Assembly (NCBI GenBank): GCA_964019335.1
Contig: OZ025735.1
Location: forward strand, 225,001 to 289,000
Reading direction: 5' to 3'
Length of the DNA: 64,000 nt
Origin: Diplonema japonicum
Taxonomy: Eukaryota > Euglenozoa > Diplonemea > Diplonemida > Diplonemidae
The notes beneath the pieces are model-generated. The model ran no database searches and had not been told where the DNA came from. It saw only the letters and a program-made list of their open reading frames with translations. The position numbers and the translations under genes are program-made. Within the stretch, counting starts at the first letter, position 1; the number at the start of each line of letters is the position of its first letter. Shown piece by piece: positions 19,152 through 28,898 of the stretch.

Positions 19152-21206
19152 ATGTGGAAAATCGACACGGGGGCAGGCAGCAAAGAAAAGGAAAACAAGG
19201 CCAAAAAGGGGAAAGAGCTTCATGCCGAGGGCCAGCTGCTCATGAAAAAAGCCCCCGGCGCCAAGAACCCTGCAGCCGTGGCGGCACTTTACAGAGAAGC
19301 CGTCGACAAGTTCAACCAAGCCATCATCCTCCGCCCAGCAACCTCAAGATATTTCCATATCAGAGGCAACTGCTGGAGAAACCTAAGCGAATACAAACGA
19401 GCACTCTTTGACTACACAATGGCGATACAGATCGACGATTATAAACCCGAATACTACGGCTTCCGGGGAATCTGCTTCAGATACATGGGAAAGCTAGAGG
19501 ACTCCATTAACGACTTCATGCGTGCGATCCACCTAGACCCTGCAAACGGGACATGGTATTATCACCTCGGGCTGACATACTATGATCTAGGTGATAAACA
19601 AGGTGCAATTCAACAATACACGCAAGCTTTGAATCTGGAGGAGAAAAAGGAAAAAGAAAGTACGTCAGGGAAACGGATTCGCAGCAAAGCGCTGTATCAC
19701 AGAGGGAATACTTTAAGAGAAATGGGAAATCTCGATTTATCCGTGGCTGATTTGAAACAAGCTGTTGAAATGGAGGACAAGAACGCCATGGCGCACAACA
19801 ACTTAGGTTTGTCGCACTTTGAGAGGCAGGACCATAAGCTCGCCGTCCAGCATTTTTGGAAAGCGTTGGAAAACGATCCTGAAAAAGCGATTTTTTACAA
19901 CAACCGGGGTCTGGCTTACTTTCAGCTCCAACGGTACGACGAGGCTCTTGAAGATTTTGACAAAGCGATTCAGCGTGACTCCGGTAACGCTAACATTTAC
20001 TTCAACAGAGGCAACGCCGCATTGTGCATGAAGGCCTTCGACTCCGCGATCCAAGACTTCGACAATGCGATAAAAAGGGTCCCAAACGATGAAAACAACT
20101 ACCACTCGAAGGGAATCGTGTACCAAGAGCAAGGAAACAGCCAAGAAGCCATCACACAGTTCAAAAAAGCACTCAAAGTGAACCCGGACTTTATCCCGTC
20201 GCTGTTCCACCTCGGTTTGATGTACCACGTCTCACCATCTAACCAACTTTTCGCTGCAATGGAATGCTTCACCAAAGTCCTCCAAGCCGCTCCAGAAGAC
20301 CGCAGAGCATATGAATCCCTTGGTTTAGTATATTGCGACCTTCTGTACTACGATCTCGCCGTCGGTGCGTTTTCCAAAGCGATTTTGCTAAAACCGGATT
20401 ACCCGGTGAATTTCTTCTACCGTGGGAAGTCGTACCTGTGGTTAGGTCGGCACGACGAGGCTGTCAAGGATTTCAACACAGCATTCTCATTGGGGTGTCA
20501 TGACGCGCAGGTGTTCAACTCCCGTGCCATGGCCTACAAATATCTTAAGAAGTACCCGTTGGCGATAAAAGACCTCAAAGAAGCTACGGCGAGAGACCAG
20601 ACAAACGTGGAGTATCTGTACAACCGCGCGCATTGTTTCATGGACATCGGAAAATTCGCGGAAGCAACAGCAGACTTAACACAAGCGATTGGAATCGAAG
20701 GCGACGAAGCGAAACTGTATTTTCTCCGAGGGAAGGCCTTCTATCAGCTTCAAAAATACGGCGAAACCATCGCTGATCTACACAAATCCCTTGAGCTTGA
20801 CGCGCAGTCGCTGGAAGCGCACGACTGCTGGCACCATATGGGAATCGCATATGCGAATTCTAACCGACATTGTGAGGCTATCCGTGCGTTTACTAATGCA
20901 ATCCGACTTCGGCCTAACATGCCGTGTTATATTCATGAACGGGCCAAATCGTATCAAAATGAAGGGAAGTACGAGGATGCCATACACGACTTCACGAAGG
21001 TGATCCAGTTGCAGCCCACCAACGCGCGGGCGCACTTTCGACGGGCGTTCGCGTTCAAGTCTGTGGAGCGGTTTGAAGAGGCCGCGGAGGACTTCGAGAC
21101 TGCCCGGCAGCTGGACCCCTTGAACCCGAACCTCGTTGTTAACTACAAAAAGATATACGATGTGGAGTTTATTGAACTGTGCGCAGCAGGGGAAGAGATG
21201 CCTTGA
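19152..21206 (+). CDS. tetratricopeptide-repeat protein
   Basis: 684 residues with no intron. After a Lys-rich start, nearly the whole protein is TPR units with the W/L-G-Y-A-P pattern (for example AIFYNNRGLAYFQLQRYDEA and ANIYFNRGNAALCMKAFDSA), at least 14 by eye. TPR solenoids bind other proteins. The arrangement (long, all-TPR, no enzyme domain) resembles TTC6-like or ciliary TPR proteins, but no specific partner can be named. The ATG follows an A-rich leader. Stop TGA. Confidence 0.85.
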   Translation: MWKIDTGAGSKEKENKAKKGKELHAEGQLLMKKAPGAKNPAAVAALYREAVDKFNQAIILRPATSRYFHIRGNCWRNLSEYKRALFDYTMAIQIDDYKPEYYGFRGICFRYMGKLEDSINDFMRAIHLDPANGTWYYHLGLTYYDLGDKQGAIQQYTQALNLEEKKEKESTSGKRIRSKALYHRGNTLREMGNLDLSVADLKQAVEMEDKNAMAHNNLGLSHFERQDHKLAVQHFWKALENDPEKAIFYNNRGLAYFQLQRYDEALEDFDKAIQRDSGNANIYFNRGNAALCMKAFDSAIQDFDNAIKRVPNDENNYHSKGIVYQEQGNSQEAITQFKKALKVNPDFIPSLFHLGLMYHVSPSNQLFAAMECFTKVLQAAPEDRRAYESLGLVYCDLLYYDLAVGAFSKAILLKPDYPVNFFYRGKSYLWLGRHDEAVKDFNTAFSLGCHDAQVFNSRAMAYKYLKKYPLAIKDLKEATARDQTNVEYLYNRAHCFMDIGKFAEATADLTQAIGIEGDEAKLYFLRGKAFYQLQKYGETIADLHKSLELDAQSLEAHDCWHHMGIAYANSNRHCEAIRAFTNAIRLRPNMPCYIHERAKSYQNEGKYEDAIHDFTKVIQLQPTNARAHFRRAFAFKSVERFEEAAEDFETARQLDPLNPNLVVNYKKIYDVEFIELCAAGEEMP

Positions 21207-21218
21207 GGGAGGGGAAGG

Positions 21219-21260
<42 letters not shown>

Positions 21261-21282
21261 TGGTCTCTTTTATAAGAGTACC

Positions 21283-21327
<45 letters not shown>

Positions 21328-21784
21328 CCAGGCCCACAGGCTAATAACCGGAAAAAAAAGTCAATTCTCCTTTTTTAAGGAAATCAAAAAAAAAAAAGAA
21401 AAAGAAAAACAGAAAGAAATGGCAGCATTTAACCATATAAAGTGTTCTTTTTATGGAGAAGTGACCTGACCCTGTTTTGGTAAGGAGGGGGGAAAAGAAG
21501 TAAAAAAAAGGGGGGGGGGAAAGTGGAGAATAAATACTAAAATGCATAAAAACACTATTCTAGCCCAGATGTAGATTGCGTACCACTCTGGCGTCCGAGG
21601 CCTATCGGTGAGTTTTTTGGTACTTGTCGGTGTTTCGGGCTCCTGAAGATAACGGTGATGCCCCCCTTCAGGTGGAGTAGAGTATTCCACTAAATTCTTC
21701 GAAATAATGCCAAGAAGAAGGGCAGCATTTTTTAGCCAAAAAACAAAGTGGGAGAAAAAAAAAAAAAAAAAAAAGAAAAAAAAA
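21207..21784. other. intergenic with a coding-like minus-strand stretch
   Basis: Homopolymers dominate. The unique block 21540-21710 is open on the minus strand and reads NLVEYSTPPEGGHHRYLQ then RPRTPEWYAIYIWARIVF. No start, partner exon or family was found, so it may be a mobile-element relic or chance. Confidence 0.3.
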
Positions 21785-22405
21785 ATGGATGTTTTCAATG
21801 GTGTGAGGGCGAACAGGATAATGGCGGCGTACTGTTTCCATGTGTTGGAGGCCAGGTTGAAGAGGTGGAAGGCGGGGGTACCCTGCAACGAAGATCTGGA
21901 CAAGAGTTTCAATGTGAACGGGCTGTTCGTCACGTATGAGAAGCTAGACGGGGATCTGAGGGGCTGCATCGGCACCTTCGCCCCCGGGAATCTTAAGAAG
22001 AGTTTAGAAGATTTCTCGCTGACCTCTGCATTAAGAGACTCCAGGTTTAGACCGATAGACACAGCGGAACTACCCACCTTGAAGTGCTCCATCACCGTTC
22101 TCTCTGAGATGTCAAAAATAGACTCTTGGGACGCGTGGGTACCTGGTAAACACGGAATTTACATAACTTTGCGGAAAAGCTCGCAAAACTACTCTGCCAC
22201 TTTTCTCCCAAGCGTGATTGTCGATCAGGGCTGGTCCAAACACCAGACCTTCGAGCACCTTCTTGCAAAGTCTGGTTACCGTGGTGAAATAAACAAATCG
22301 GTTTTCCAACAATGTGAAGTTCAGACCTACGAGGGGTCAAAGGATCACCTTACTTACGACGAATATAAAAATGAATTCAGAGAGAAATGGGGGTTCGATG
22401 TTTGA
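21785..22405 (+). CDS. AMMECR1 family protein
   Basis: 206 residues. The family signature LRGCIGTF is present (about 59-66, within DGDLRGCIGTFAPGNL), followed by ALRDSRFRPI, ITVLSEM and GWSKHQTFEHLLAKSGY, all in the conserved order. AMMECR1 is a broadly conserved fold; human AMMECR1 links to ubiquitin-ligase regulation, and some relatives (Memo-AMMECR1 fusions) to radical chemistry. The enzyme activity, if any, is unproven. The ATG sits directly after an A-rich leader and gives the usual domain start, so there is no reason to extend it upstream. Confidence 0.93.
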   Translation: MDVFNGVRANRIMAAYCFHVLEARLKRWKAGVPCNEDLDKSFNVNGLFVTYEKLDGDLRGCIGTFAPGNLKKSLEDFSLTSALRDSRFRPIDTAELPTLKCSITVLSEMSKIDSWDAWVPGKHGIYITLRKSSQNYSATFLPSVIVDQGWSKHQTFEHLLAKSGYRGEINKSVFQQCEVQTYEGSKDHLTYDEYKNEFREKWGFDV

Positions 22406-22466
22406 TAGGTAGAAGTTGGAAAAAAAAATAAAATAAAATAAAAAAGTGTTTTGTTTTCTTGCCTCG

Positions 22467-22507
<41 letters not shown>

Positions 22508-22878
22508 CTTCTGAAGTCGGGCCGGTGAAAGGGGAAGAAAAGTGATGCCTTTTTCTTTGCCTTTTGATCGCCACGTGATTTGTGCTGCCCGGAAAACGTT
22601 TTTTTTTTCTTTTTCTTTTTTTCTTCCTTCTTTTTTTTTTCTTTTTCTTCCCCCCTCCCTATTCTATTTGAACCAAAAGAAATACAAAGTTGGATTTAGC
22701 CTGCGAAAGGTTTTTTAAGAATTTTGAATCTGAACAGGCAGTTGGCCAGGACAAATGCACAGGCAAGCCCTGCATATTGCACTGTAGGCTAACATGTCAG
22801 TATTGTAACAGGCACCCGTAATTTTCGCGTTTCCTTTCTACTCTTTGCAAAAACGAGTCTTTTTTTTTTTTTTTTTTT

Positions 22879-22916
22879 CAGGCGTCCTGCCACATACCGC
22901 AGGTACCCTTAAATGT

Positions 22917-22920
<4 letters not shown>
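22879..22920 (+). repeat. dispersed repeat R1, copy 3
   Basis: Identical by eye to the copy at 14607, again preceded by a T-run ending CAG and followed by a very long T-run. Confidence 0.72.
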
Positions 22921-22970
<50 letters not shown>

Positions 22971-23118
22971 ACTTGTCTAGCAAAAAGGGCAACGTTTTGC
23001 CAACATTTCTTTAAAAAAAAAAAAGGGAAGGTTTCAAAACAAAAACAAAAAAAAGCCCCCCTGCAAAAAAAAAAAAACACTTCTTTTTTTTTTCCTTCTA
23101 AAAATCTCGTATTTTTTC

Positions 23119-23120
23119 AG
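23119..23120 (+). promoter_or_regulatory. candidate trans-splice acceptor
   Basis: TATTTTTTCAG lies 38 bases before the ATG at 23158. No upstream exon is detected; inferred as a spliced-leader site. Confidence 0.4.
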
Positions 23121-23157
23121 CACTACAAAAAAAAGGGGGGGGGGGAGGCGAAGAAAA

Positions 23158-23883
23158 ATGAAAATCCTGTACCTCCATGGGTTTGAGGAGAACCGTCAAA
23201 GTGTGAAGCCGGCCTTCATCAGAAAGACGTACAGAAACATGCTCTTTCCTGACCTGGACATGTACTTATCGAAATGGAACAGCCCTGTCCGGTATGGGTT
23301 GGCGTCAAGCATAGGATTGGGAGGGATTCTGACTGGCGTTGTAACAGGAATGCTGAGCAATGCGTATGTTGACGGTGGCGGTGTGCTGGTGGGTCTCGCG
23401 GCGTGCTTGGCAGTGTTGTTCGGGGCGAAGGAGAAAATCGTGAGAAAAGGCGTGCAGGGCTCCTTTGACGCGACTAAAGAAATCGCGAAAGCCGCCATTG
23501 AAAAACACAACCCCGACCTCATTGTAGGATTTTCATGGGGCGGTGCGGTAGCCCTTGATCTTGTTGCTAGCAAAGATTTTACCGGCCCGCTTCTCCTCCT
23601 GTCGCCTGCTTACCACAAGCTTTACTCATTAATGTCTCAGCCTCTGCCTTCGTTAAGTCACAACACTGCTAAAATACATATTATTCACTCCAAGGATGAT
23701 ATTGTTTGTCCTATTGACAATTCGAAGGAGCTTTGTAACTCGGTTCCGTTCACTTCCCTCCAAGAAGTGGATTTCATGGGGCACAGGTTGTGGGAGTTGT
23801 GCGACACGGGGGACTTGATAAAAGGGATTGAACAGCTTTCGCCGGAGAAAGATGAGGTGAAGAAGGGTGAGGAAAAAAAATAG
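23158..23883 (+). CDS. alpha/beta-hydrolase with an internal hydrophobic insert
   Basis: 241 residues. It starts with the strand-loop MKILYLHGFEENRQS, typical of small esterase/phospholipase-like hydrolases. The nucleophile elbow is GFSWGG (about residue 125). The acid is in HSKDDIVCPID and the His in MGHRLWE. A hydrophobic insert at about 44-85 (GLGGILTGVVTGMLSNAYVD, then VLVGLAACLAVLFG) could be a membrane hairpin between the first strand and the elbow, which is unusual for soluble relatives. Substrate unknown. The tail is Lys/Glu-rich. Confidence 0.8.
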   Translation: MKILYLHGFEENRQSVKPAFIRKTYRNMLFPDLDMYLSKWNSPVRYGLASSIGLGGILTGVVTGMLSNAYVDGGGVLVGLAACLAVLFGAKEKIVRKGVQGSFDATKEIAKAAIEKHNPDLIVGFSWGGAVALDLVASKDFTGPLLLLSPAYHKLYSLMSQPLPSLSHNTAKIHIIHSKDDIVCPIDNSKELCNSVPFTSLQEVDFMGHRLWELCDTGDLIKGIEQLSPEKDEVKKGEEKK

Positions 23884-24509
23884 AAAGGTATTTTTTTTTT
23901 TTTTTTTTTTTTTAAATCTTTTCCACTCCCTTCCCGAATATTTAAAGAAAGGAAAAAAGAAGAAAAAAAAAGAAAAAAAAAAAAAAAAAACGTTGTTCTG
24001 ATACGACCGCGTGCACATAGCCCTCTCAATTTTTTTTTTTTTTCACTTTTTGCCCCCCTGCCCCCCCTAATATTGTTCGTTGTCTTTCCCTTATTAACTA
24101 CTCACTAGCAACCACGTCATGGGAGCCAAAATTGGAGAAAAGAAAATAAAATAATTTGTTCGCTGGTATCAATCTCCCCCCCTCCCTTTTTTTATTATTA
24201 TTGTAAAGTGAAAAGAACTCCCGGACTATTCGTCAGGACGACCTTCTTTTTCACTTTTCGTTCCCCTTTGCTGCTGTGATCCCGACATATTGAGAAAGAA
24301 AAGAAAAAGAAAAGAATAGAAAAAAAAAATAATAGAGGAGCTTCATTTTTTTTTTTTTTTTTTTTTCCCACCTACTGCGTCGTTATCATGAGTTTATTTT
24401 ATTTCTATTTTTTATTTTTTTGTGATGAAGAAGGCCCCCCCCCCCCCCCCCCCCCTCTTCCTAGCACTCCTTTTAAAAAAGGATTAACGTTGCTGGTGGC
24501 CTTCCCCCG
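23884..24509. other. intergenic
   Basis: Homopolymers, a C-run near 24436 and a small inverted repeat (GTGAAAAG/CTTTTTCAC, about 24207-24259). No gene. Confidence 0.6.
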
Positions 24510-24677
24510 ATGACCTTCCGCAAGAGAGCTGGCCCGGCCAGCGACGAGGGTAAAAAGCTCATTTTCATTGATTATAGAGGCCTCTTTGATGGTGTCGCTG
24601 TTGGGCTTAACGCATGTCTTACTTCAGCGGGCCTTGCTTGTCGCCTCCTGTCGAAGTGCTTGTTTGTGGTATTTTGA
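24510..24677 (+). CDS. possible 55-residue small protein
   Basis: ATG to TGA on +, beginning MTFRKRAGPASDEGKKLIFI and ending ACRLLSKCLFVVF. Its composition is unlike the surrounding homopolymers: balanced amino acids, and a hydrophobic C-terminal half that could be one membrane segment. No family is recognised. It could be a real small gene, an exon or chance. Confidence 0.3.
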   Translation: MTFRKRAGPASDEGKKLIFIDYRGLFDGVAVGLNACLTSAGLACRLLSKCLFVVF

Positions 24678-25181
24678 ATTTATGTAACCGGGGCCCTTGG
24701 ATGAACAGAAGAAAAGAAAAAGGGAGGAAAAAAAAAGAAGCTGTTATTGTAATTATCAAAAAGAAAGAAAGAAAGAAAGAATAATTTTGTGTGAGGAGGT
24801 AGTAGTTTGTGACCCCGAGTTCTTTTTTTTTTTTTTTTTTTTTTTTTCAGGGGACAACGGGGACTAAGCGCAACTCGGTCGGTGAGCGCAAAAACGCATA
24901 CCTTAAAAGAATAGTTTTGCTGAAGTGATATACTCGGGAAGTTAGAACAAAGGGGAGCGTTTCACAAACAAAACCTTGATTATAAAAAGATTTTTCTTTT
25001 TCTTCATAAGAAACGTTGTAACTAATTCCTCTCCTCCCTCCCTCCCCCCTGAAAAAAACCAAATAAAATATATATATAAAAAAAAAAAACCCACCCCATG
25101 CTCTTTTTTTTTTTGTCTTCTTTTTTTTTATAAAGCCTCACCCACCCACAGTATCTAAAAAAAAAAAAAAAAAAAAAAAAA
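24678..25181. other. intergenic
   Basis: Contains a (GAAA)n run near 24762-24780 and several long T- or A-runs. The block 24850-24960 is unique, with no supported gene. Confidence 0.6.
25150..25151 (+). promoter_or_regulatory. candidate trans-splice acceptor
   Basis: CACCCACCCACAG lies 30 bases before the ATG at 25182, and the intervening leader is almost pure A. Inferred. Confidence 0.4.
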
Positions 25182-27647
25182 ATGTTAACCCGCCCAACAC
25201 CATTACAACTCTGCATATTTGTTCTCGTCGTAGCTGGCCATCTAACAACGGGCTGCGAAGGGAAGAATTTCACCTATGACAGCAGGTCGGTGATGATCAA
25301 CGGGGAGCGTGTCCTGATGCTGTCAGGTGCCGTACACTACTCAAGGGTTGTACCAGAGGACTGGGAGAAGGTGATCCTTTACGCGAAGCAGCTCGGCCTG
25401 AACACAATACAAACATACGTAATGTGGAACTACCACGAGGCAACAGAGGGAAGCTGGAGATGGGATGGAAACCGAAATTTACGCGCGTTTCTGTCCATCG
25501 TCGCAAAACACAACATGTACGCAACTGTAAGAATCGGCCCGTACGTGTGCGCGGAGTACTATTACGGGGGCATCCCGTTGTGGATGCGGGAAAAAACAAA
25601 GTGCTATCGCTGCTCCGACGAAGGGTGGGAGACAAACATGAAACGGGTCCTCTCCACCGTCGTCACAGAGATACAGGATCTCCTTGTCGTCAAATCCGGT
25701 CCCGTGGTCCTCCTACAAGTTGAGAACGAATACAACGGAGGCGATTCTTCCTATCTAGAATGGGCTGTCGACACCGCACGGAACCTCACCACCGACGTCC
25801 CGTGGATCCTGTGCCACGATTTACAAATGTGCACCGCGATCAACAAACAAACTGAAAAAGTTCTCTGCACCATCAACGGGTTCTGGATGGACGAGTACAC
25901 GAAGGACTACCACCAGCCCTCTCCAAAATGGATGCAAGACAATATAAACGGAAACCCAAAATCGCCGTTAATCTGGACGGAAGACCAAGGATGGTTCAAC
26001 CAATGGGGCGTCGCGCAACGGGTCCGCGTGTCCAGCGACCAGCTCTACGGAATGGCAAGATGGTTCGCCTTCGGCGGGTCCTGGCACAATTTCTACATGT
26101 TAACCGGTGGAAACAACTACGGCCTGCAATCAGGCGGCACTGTCACAACAGCCTACGCACAGGACACAGTGGTCGACTACCTTCTCATGAAACACGAGCC
26201 TCGCTTCAGTTGCTACCAGCGGTTCTTTGAAGTCATGGGCAACATGTCTAGCATGCTGTTGTCGCATCCCATCTCACCACGTATACCACTTACACCGCTC
26301 TCAGCGGGTTGCCCTCTGACAGTGTCGTCTTGTTCAGATTCTGACCCAGCGCACCCTGGTGTTCTCGATGTTTCTCAACAATGGGTTTTCAATAATGGGT
26401 CGATAAGGTCAAGCCTCACTGGAATGTGTTTGGAAGCGTGGGGTGCTGGTGGGCTTGCGGTGTGTAATGAATCGCTTCCGGCGCAGAATTTTGTGCTGAG
26501 CGGCGGGTCGATACGGACAAGAGACAGAATCCAAAACGAGTACCGATGCTTGAACGAAACGGCACGTTTTGAAACGTGCAACGGCGGTCCTAAGCAAGCT
26601 GTGTGGGCGTACAACACCAGCGAGCACGGGTTCTCGTCGGGCAAAGGATGTCTCACCGCATCGCAGCAACAGAATTCCGGGTGCGATTACCACCTCTACG
26701 GCGGGCTTGCTTTCCTCTCAAACACAGGAGACGCAACAGAAACCGTCATGTTTTCAGAAGGGCAGCACTTCACACTGGTGAACCAATCTGTCACAATCGC
26801 TGTTCTGAACGGGTCGGTGTGGACAAAGATCTACTCGACGGACGAGTGTGTCGACAAGCCTGTTGAAAAACCTATGAAAACGTCGAAAAGCTCGCAGTGG
26901 AAAACCTTCAGAGAGACCCCCGGATACGGGGCCGTGAAGCACACTTCCAAACACCCTTTAGAACAGCTCAACATCACTAACAACGACAGCGACTACATGT
27001 GGTACACCATCGCAACGACACCAAACACCTCAGTAAAGCCAGCCATGATCGGAGGCTCCATCGGGTACACCCACACGACAGCGAACGAAACACATATTCT
27101 ATCATGCGCAATGGGTCTTGCAAACACAGGTGTTGCCCCCACAATGGGAAAAGGTGTGGAATCTGCTTCCATTAACAACACCACGTATGCTGGAACGTGG
27201 GTGATGTCCAGCACACTTGAAGGTGAGGAGAAACAAATTTTCAATTTTTCCGGGTCGGGTGCTGTTTCATGGTCGGCCTTCACACCTGGTAGAGCGTCAA
27301 CAGCGTATACATGGTACCAAGCCGAGGTACAAGCTGAGGTGGGACACGAGTATGCTTTAGACCTTTCTTCTATGTGGAAGGGTGTTGCGTTTGTGAACGG
27401 GTTCCACCTAGGGCGGTACTGGATGATACCAGGGGCGTGTAGTGGAGCCTGTGCGCCACCGGTGAAGTCGGGACACTGCTACATGCATTGGAATAACTGC
27501 GGTAAGCCCACCCAGACGTTGTACCACATCCCCTCATCCGTGGTCTCCACGAGCGGGCCAAATCTTATCACACTATTTGAAGAAACAACCCCTGACACAG
27601 GCGTCGACGTTGACCCCACATCGGTGTTGTTACTTTCATTTCAATAA
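25182..27647 (+). CDS. secreted beta-galactosidase, GH35
   Basis: 821 residues with no intron. The signal peptide is at about 1-24. The GH35 barrel starts at FTYDSRSVMINGERVLMLSG and includes HYSRVVPEDWEK. The acid/base Glu lies in LLQVENEYNG (about 182) and the nucleophile Glu in LIWTEDQGWF (about 267), positions close to those of human GLB1. A ricin-B-like or Cys-rich lectin stretch follows (about 400-510). The beta-rich C-terminal galactose-binding-type region ends with VAFVNGFHLGRYWMIPG. It removes terminal beta-galactose outside the cell or in a lysosome-like compartment. A secreted polymer-degrading role is inferred. Confidence 0.92.
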   Translation: MLTRPTPLQLCIFVLVVAGHLTTGCEGKNFTYDSRSVMINGERVLMLSGAVHYSRVVPEDWEKVILYAKQLGLNTIQTYVMWNYHEATEGSWRWDGNRNLRAFLSIVAKHNMYATVRIGPYVCAEYYYGGIPLWMREKTKCYRCSDEGWETNMKRVLSTVVTEIQDLLVVKSGPVVLLQVENEYNGGDSSYLEWAVDTARNLTTDVPWILCHDLQMCTAINKQTEKVLCTINGFWMDEYTKDYHQPSPKWMQDNINGNPKSPLIWTEDQGWFNQWGVAQRVRVSSDQLYGMARWFAFGGSWHNFYMLTGGNNYGLQSGGTVTTAYAQDTVVDYLLMKHEPRFSCYQRFFEVMGNMSSMLLSHPISPRIPLTPLSAGCPLTVSSCSDSDPAHPGVLDVSQQWVFNNGSIRSSLTGMCLEAWGAGGLAVCNESLPAQNFVLSGGSIRTRDRIQNEYRCLNETARFETCNGGPKQAVWAYNTSEHGFSSGKGCLTASQQQNSGCDYHLYGGLAFLSNTGDATETVMFSEGQHFTLVNQSVTIAVLNGSVWTKIYSTDECVDKPVEKPMKTSKSSQWKTFRETPGYGAVKHTSKHPLEQLNITNNDSDYMWYTIATTPNTSVKPAMIGGSIGYTHTTANETHILSCAMGLANTGVAPTMGKGVESASINNTTYAGTWVMSSTLEGEEKQIFNFSGSGAVSWSAFTPGRASTAYTWYQAEVQAEVGHEYALDLSSMWKGVAFVNGFHLGRYWMIPGACSGACAPPVKSGHCYMHWNNCGKPTQTLYHIPSSVVSTSGPNLITLFEETTPDTGVDVDPTSVLLLSFQ

Positions 27648-27800
27648 TAGGATGATCAAGATACCTTCTTCCGTTACACTGGGATGGGGGGGGGATAAAA
27701 AACGTTTTGTGGGTGTTTTCGTGCTTTTTTTTTTTTAACTATATTTTATCGTCGAAAGGAGGAGGGCGGGGAAAAAAAAAGAAGGAAAAAAAAAAAAAGT

Positions 27801-28012
27801 ATGGCGGCCGATCAGGATATCGTATACCTTAAAGCTCATGATGTGCCCACCGTGATGGAAGAGGTATATTTGTAACCCCTCCCCCCCTTTGTCCCTCTTT
27901 CTCATCCCTTCTGAACACAATACAGATTGTCTCGAAAATGTTGGCAGAGATGCCCGATGACCCCATCCCATTCTTGATCCAGGAGTTTGAAGTTTTCGCG
28001 AAGAAGTCTTGA
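27801..28012 (+). CDS. 49-residue DPY-30/RIIa-like protein
   Basis: Exons 27801-27863 and 27926-28012, split by a 62-nt pyrimidine-rich intron (GTATAT...TACAG). The product starts MAADQDIVYLKAHDVPTVME and continues IVSKMLAEMPDDPIPFLIQE to FAKKS. It has the DPY-30/RIIa pattern: helix with YL-x-H, then helix ending P-x-D-P-x-x-F-L. Proteins of this type form two-helix dimers docking to amphipathic helices, in ciliary radial spokes, PKA regulatory subunits or histone-methyltransferase complexes. This protein is little more than the dimer motif. The gene fits snugly between two genes with its own A-rich leader. Confidence 0.75.
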
Positions 28013-28201
28013 GGAAAGACCATTTTTCTTTTTTCTTTTTTTTTTTCCCTGTTTTTTTCTTGGGCGCTTTCTTATGTAAATTGGACAAAATATTTTTTTT
28101 TTTCTTTTCCCCCTTTACAAAAAAAAAAAAAAATCGTCCAGTCCACCGGGGGGAGGGTGAGAGAACAAAAAAAAAAACAAAAAAAAATAATAATAAACTC
28201 C

Positions 28202-28203
28202 AG
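28202..28203 (+). promoter_or_regulatory. candidate trans-splice acceptor
   Basis: AAACTCCAG lies 10 bases before the ATG at 28213. Inferred spliced-leader site. Confidence 0.35.
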
Positions 28204-28212
28204 AAAAAGAAA

Positions 28213-28861
28213 ATGAACGGAGAAAACAGTATCCCTCCAAGCGGCTTGGTCGCACCCCCTCCATTTATGCAGCAACAACATCAAGGTGAAGACGGCCAGC
28301 GGGCCATGACGGAAAACCCTCCAAGCAGGACACTGTGGCTCGGGGGCATCACCACGGTGCATTCCGAAGAGGCACTGTGGAAATATTTCGAGAAATTCGG
28401 GGAGCTGGACTGCATCAAGGTTCTGTACGCAAAAAATATCGCATTCGTGAACTTCATGACGATGCAGGCGGCGGTGCTGGCGAAGGCAGGTGTGGACAAA
28501 GATCTGATCGGGGGTGTACGGCTTCAACATAATTTCGCAAAGGGCAGCCCTCCTCCTCTGCAACCCACCGGGAAATGTTCCCTAGGAGAACATGAGTATC
28601 CTTCAAACATAGTGTGGATCGGCGGGCTTCACATCCCCCCCCTCACTGAGAGGTTTCTCGTCGAACTGTTCTCAGGCTTCCCCGGTCTCGTCAATGTGGT
28701 CGTGTACAGCGATAAGAAGATCGCCTTCATAAATTTCCAAACTATCCAACACGCAACCGTGGCAAGGAACTCCTTGATAGGCAAACCGCTTGCTGGGGTT
28801 CCTGTAAAGGTTTGCTACGGTAAACCCCCTGCAGCCACGCCGCAGGTATTTTCGGGACGGG

Positions 28862-28898
<37 letters not shown>

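Larger units (their letters stand above)
22406..23157. other. intergenic with repeat R1
   Basis: Mostly homopolymers. The block 22690-22850 is unique but not open in any frame of note. Repeat R1 copy 3 lies at 22879-22920. Confidence 0.6.
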
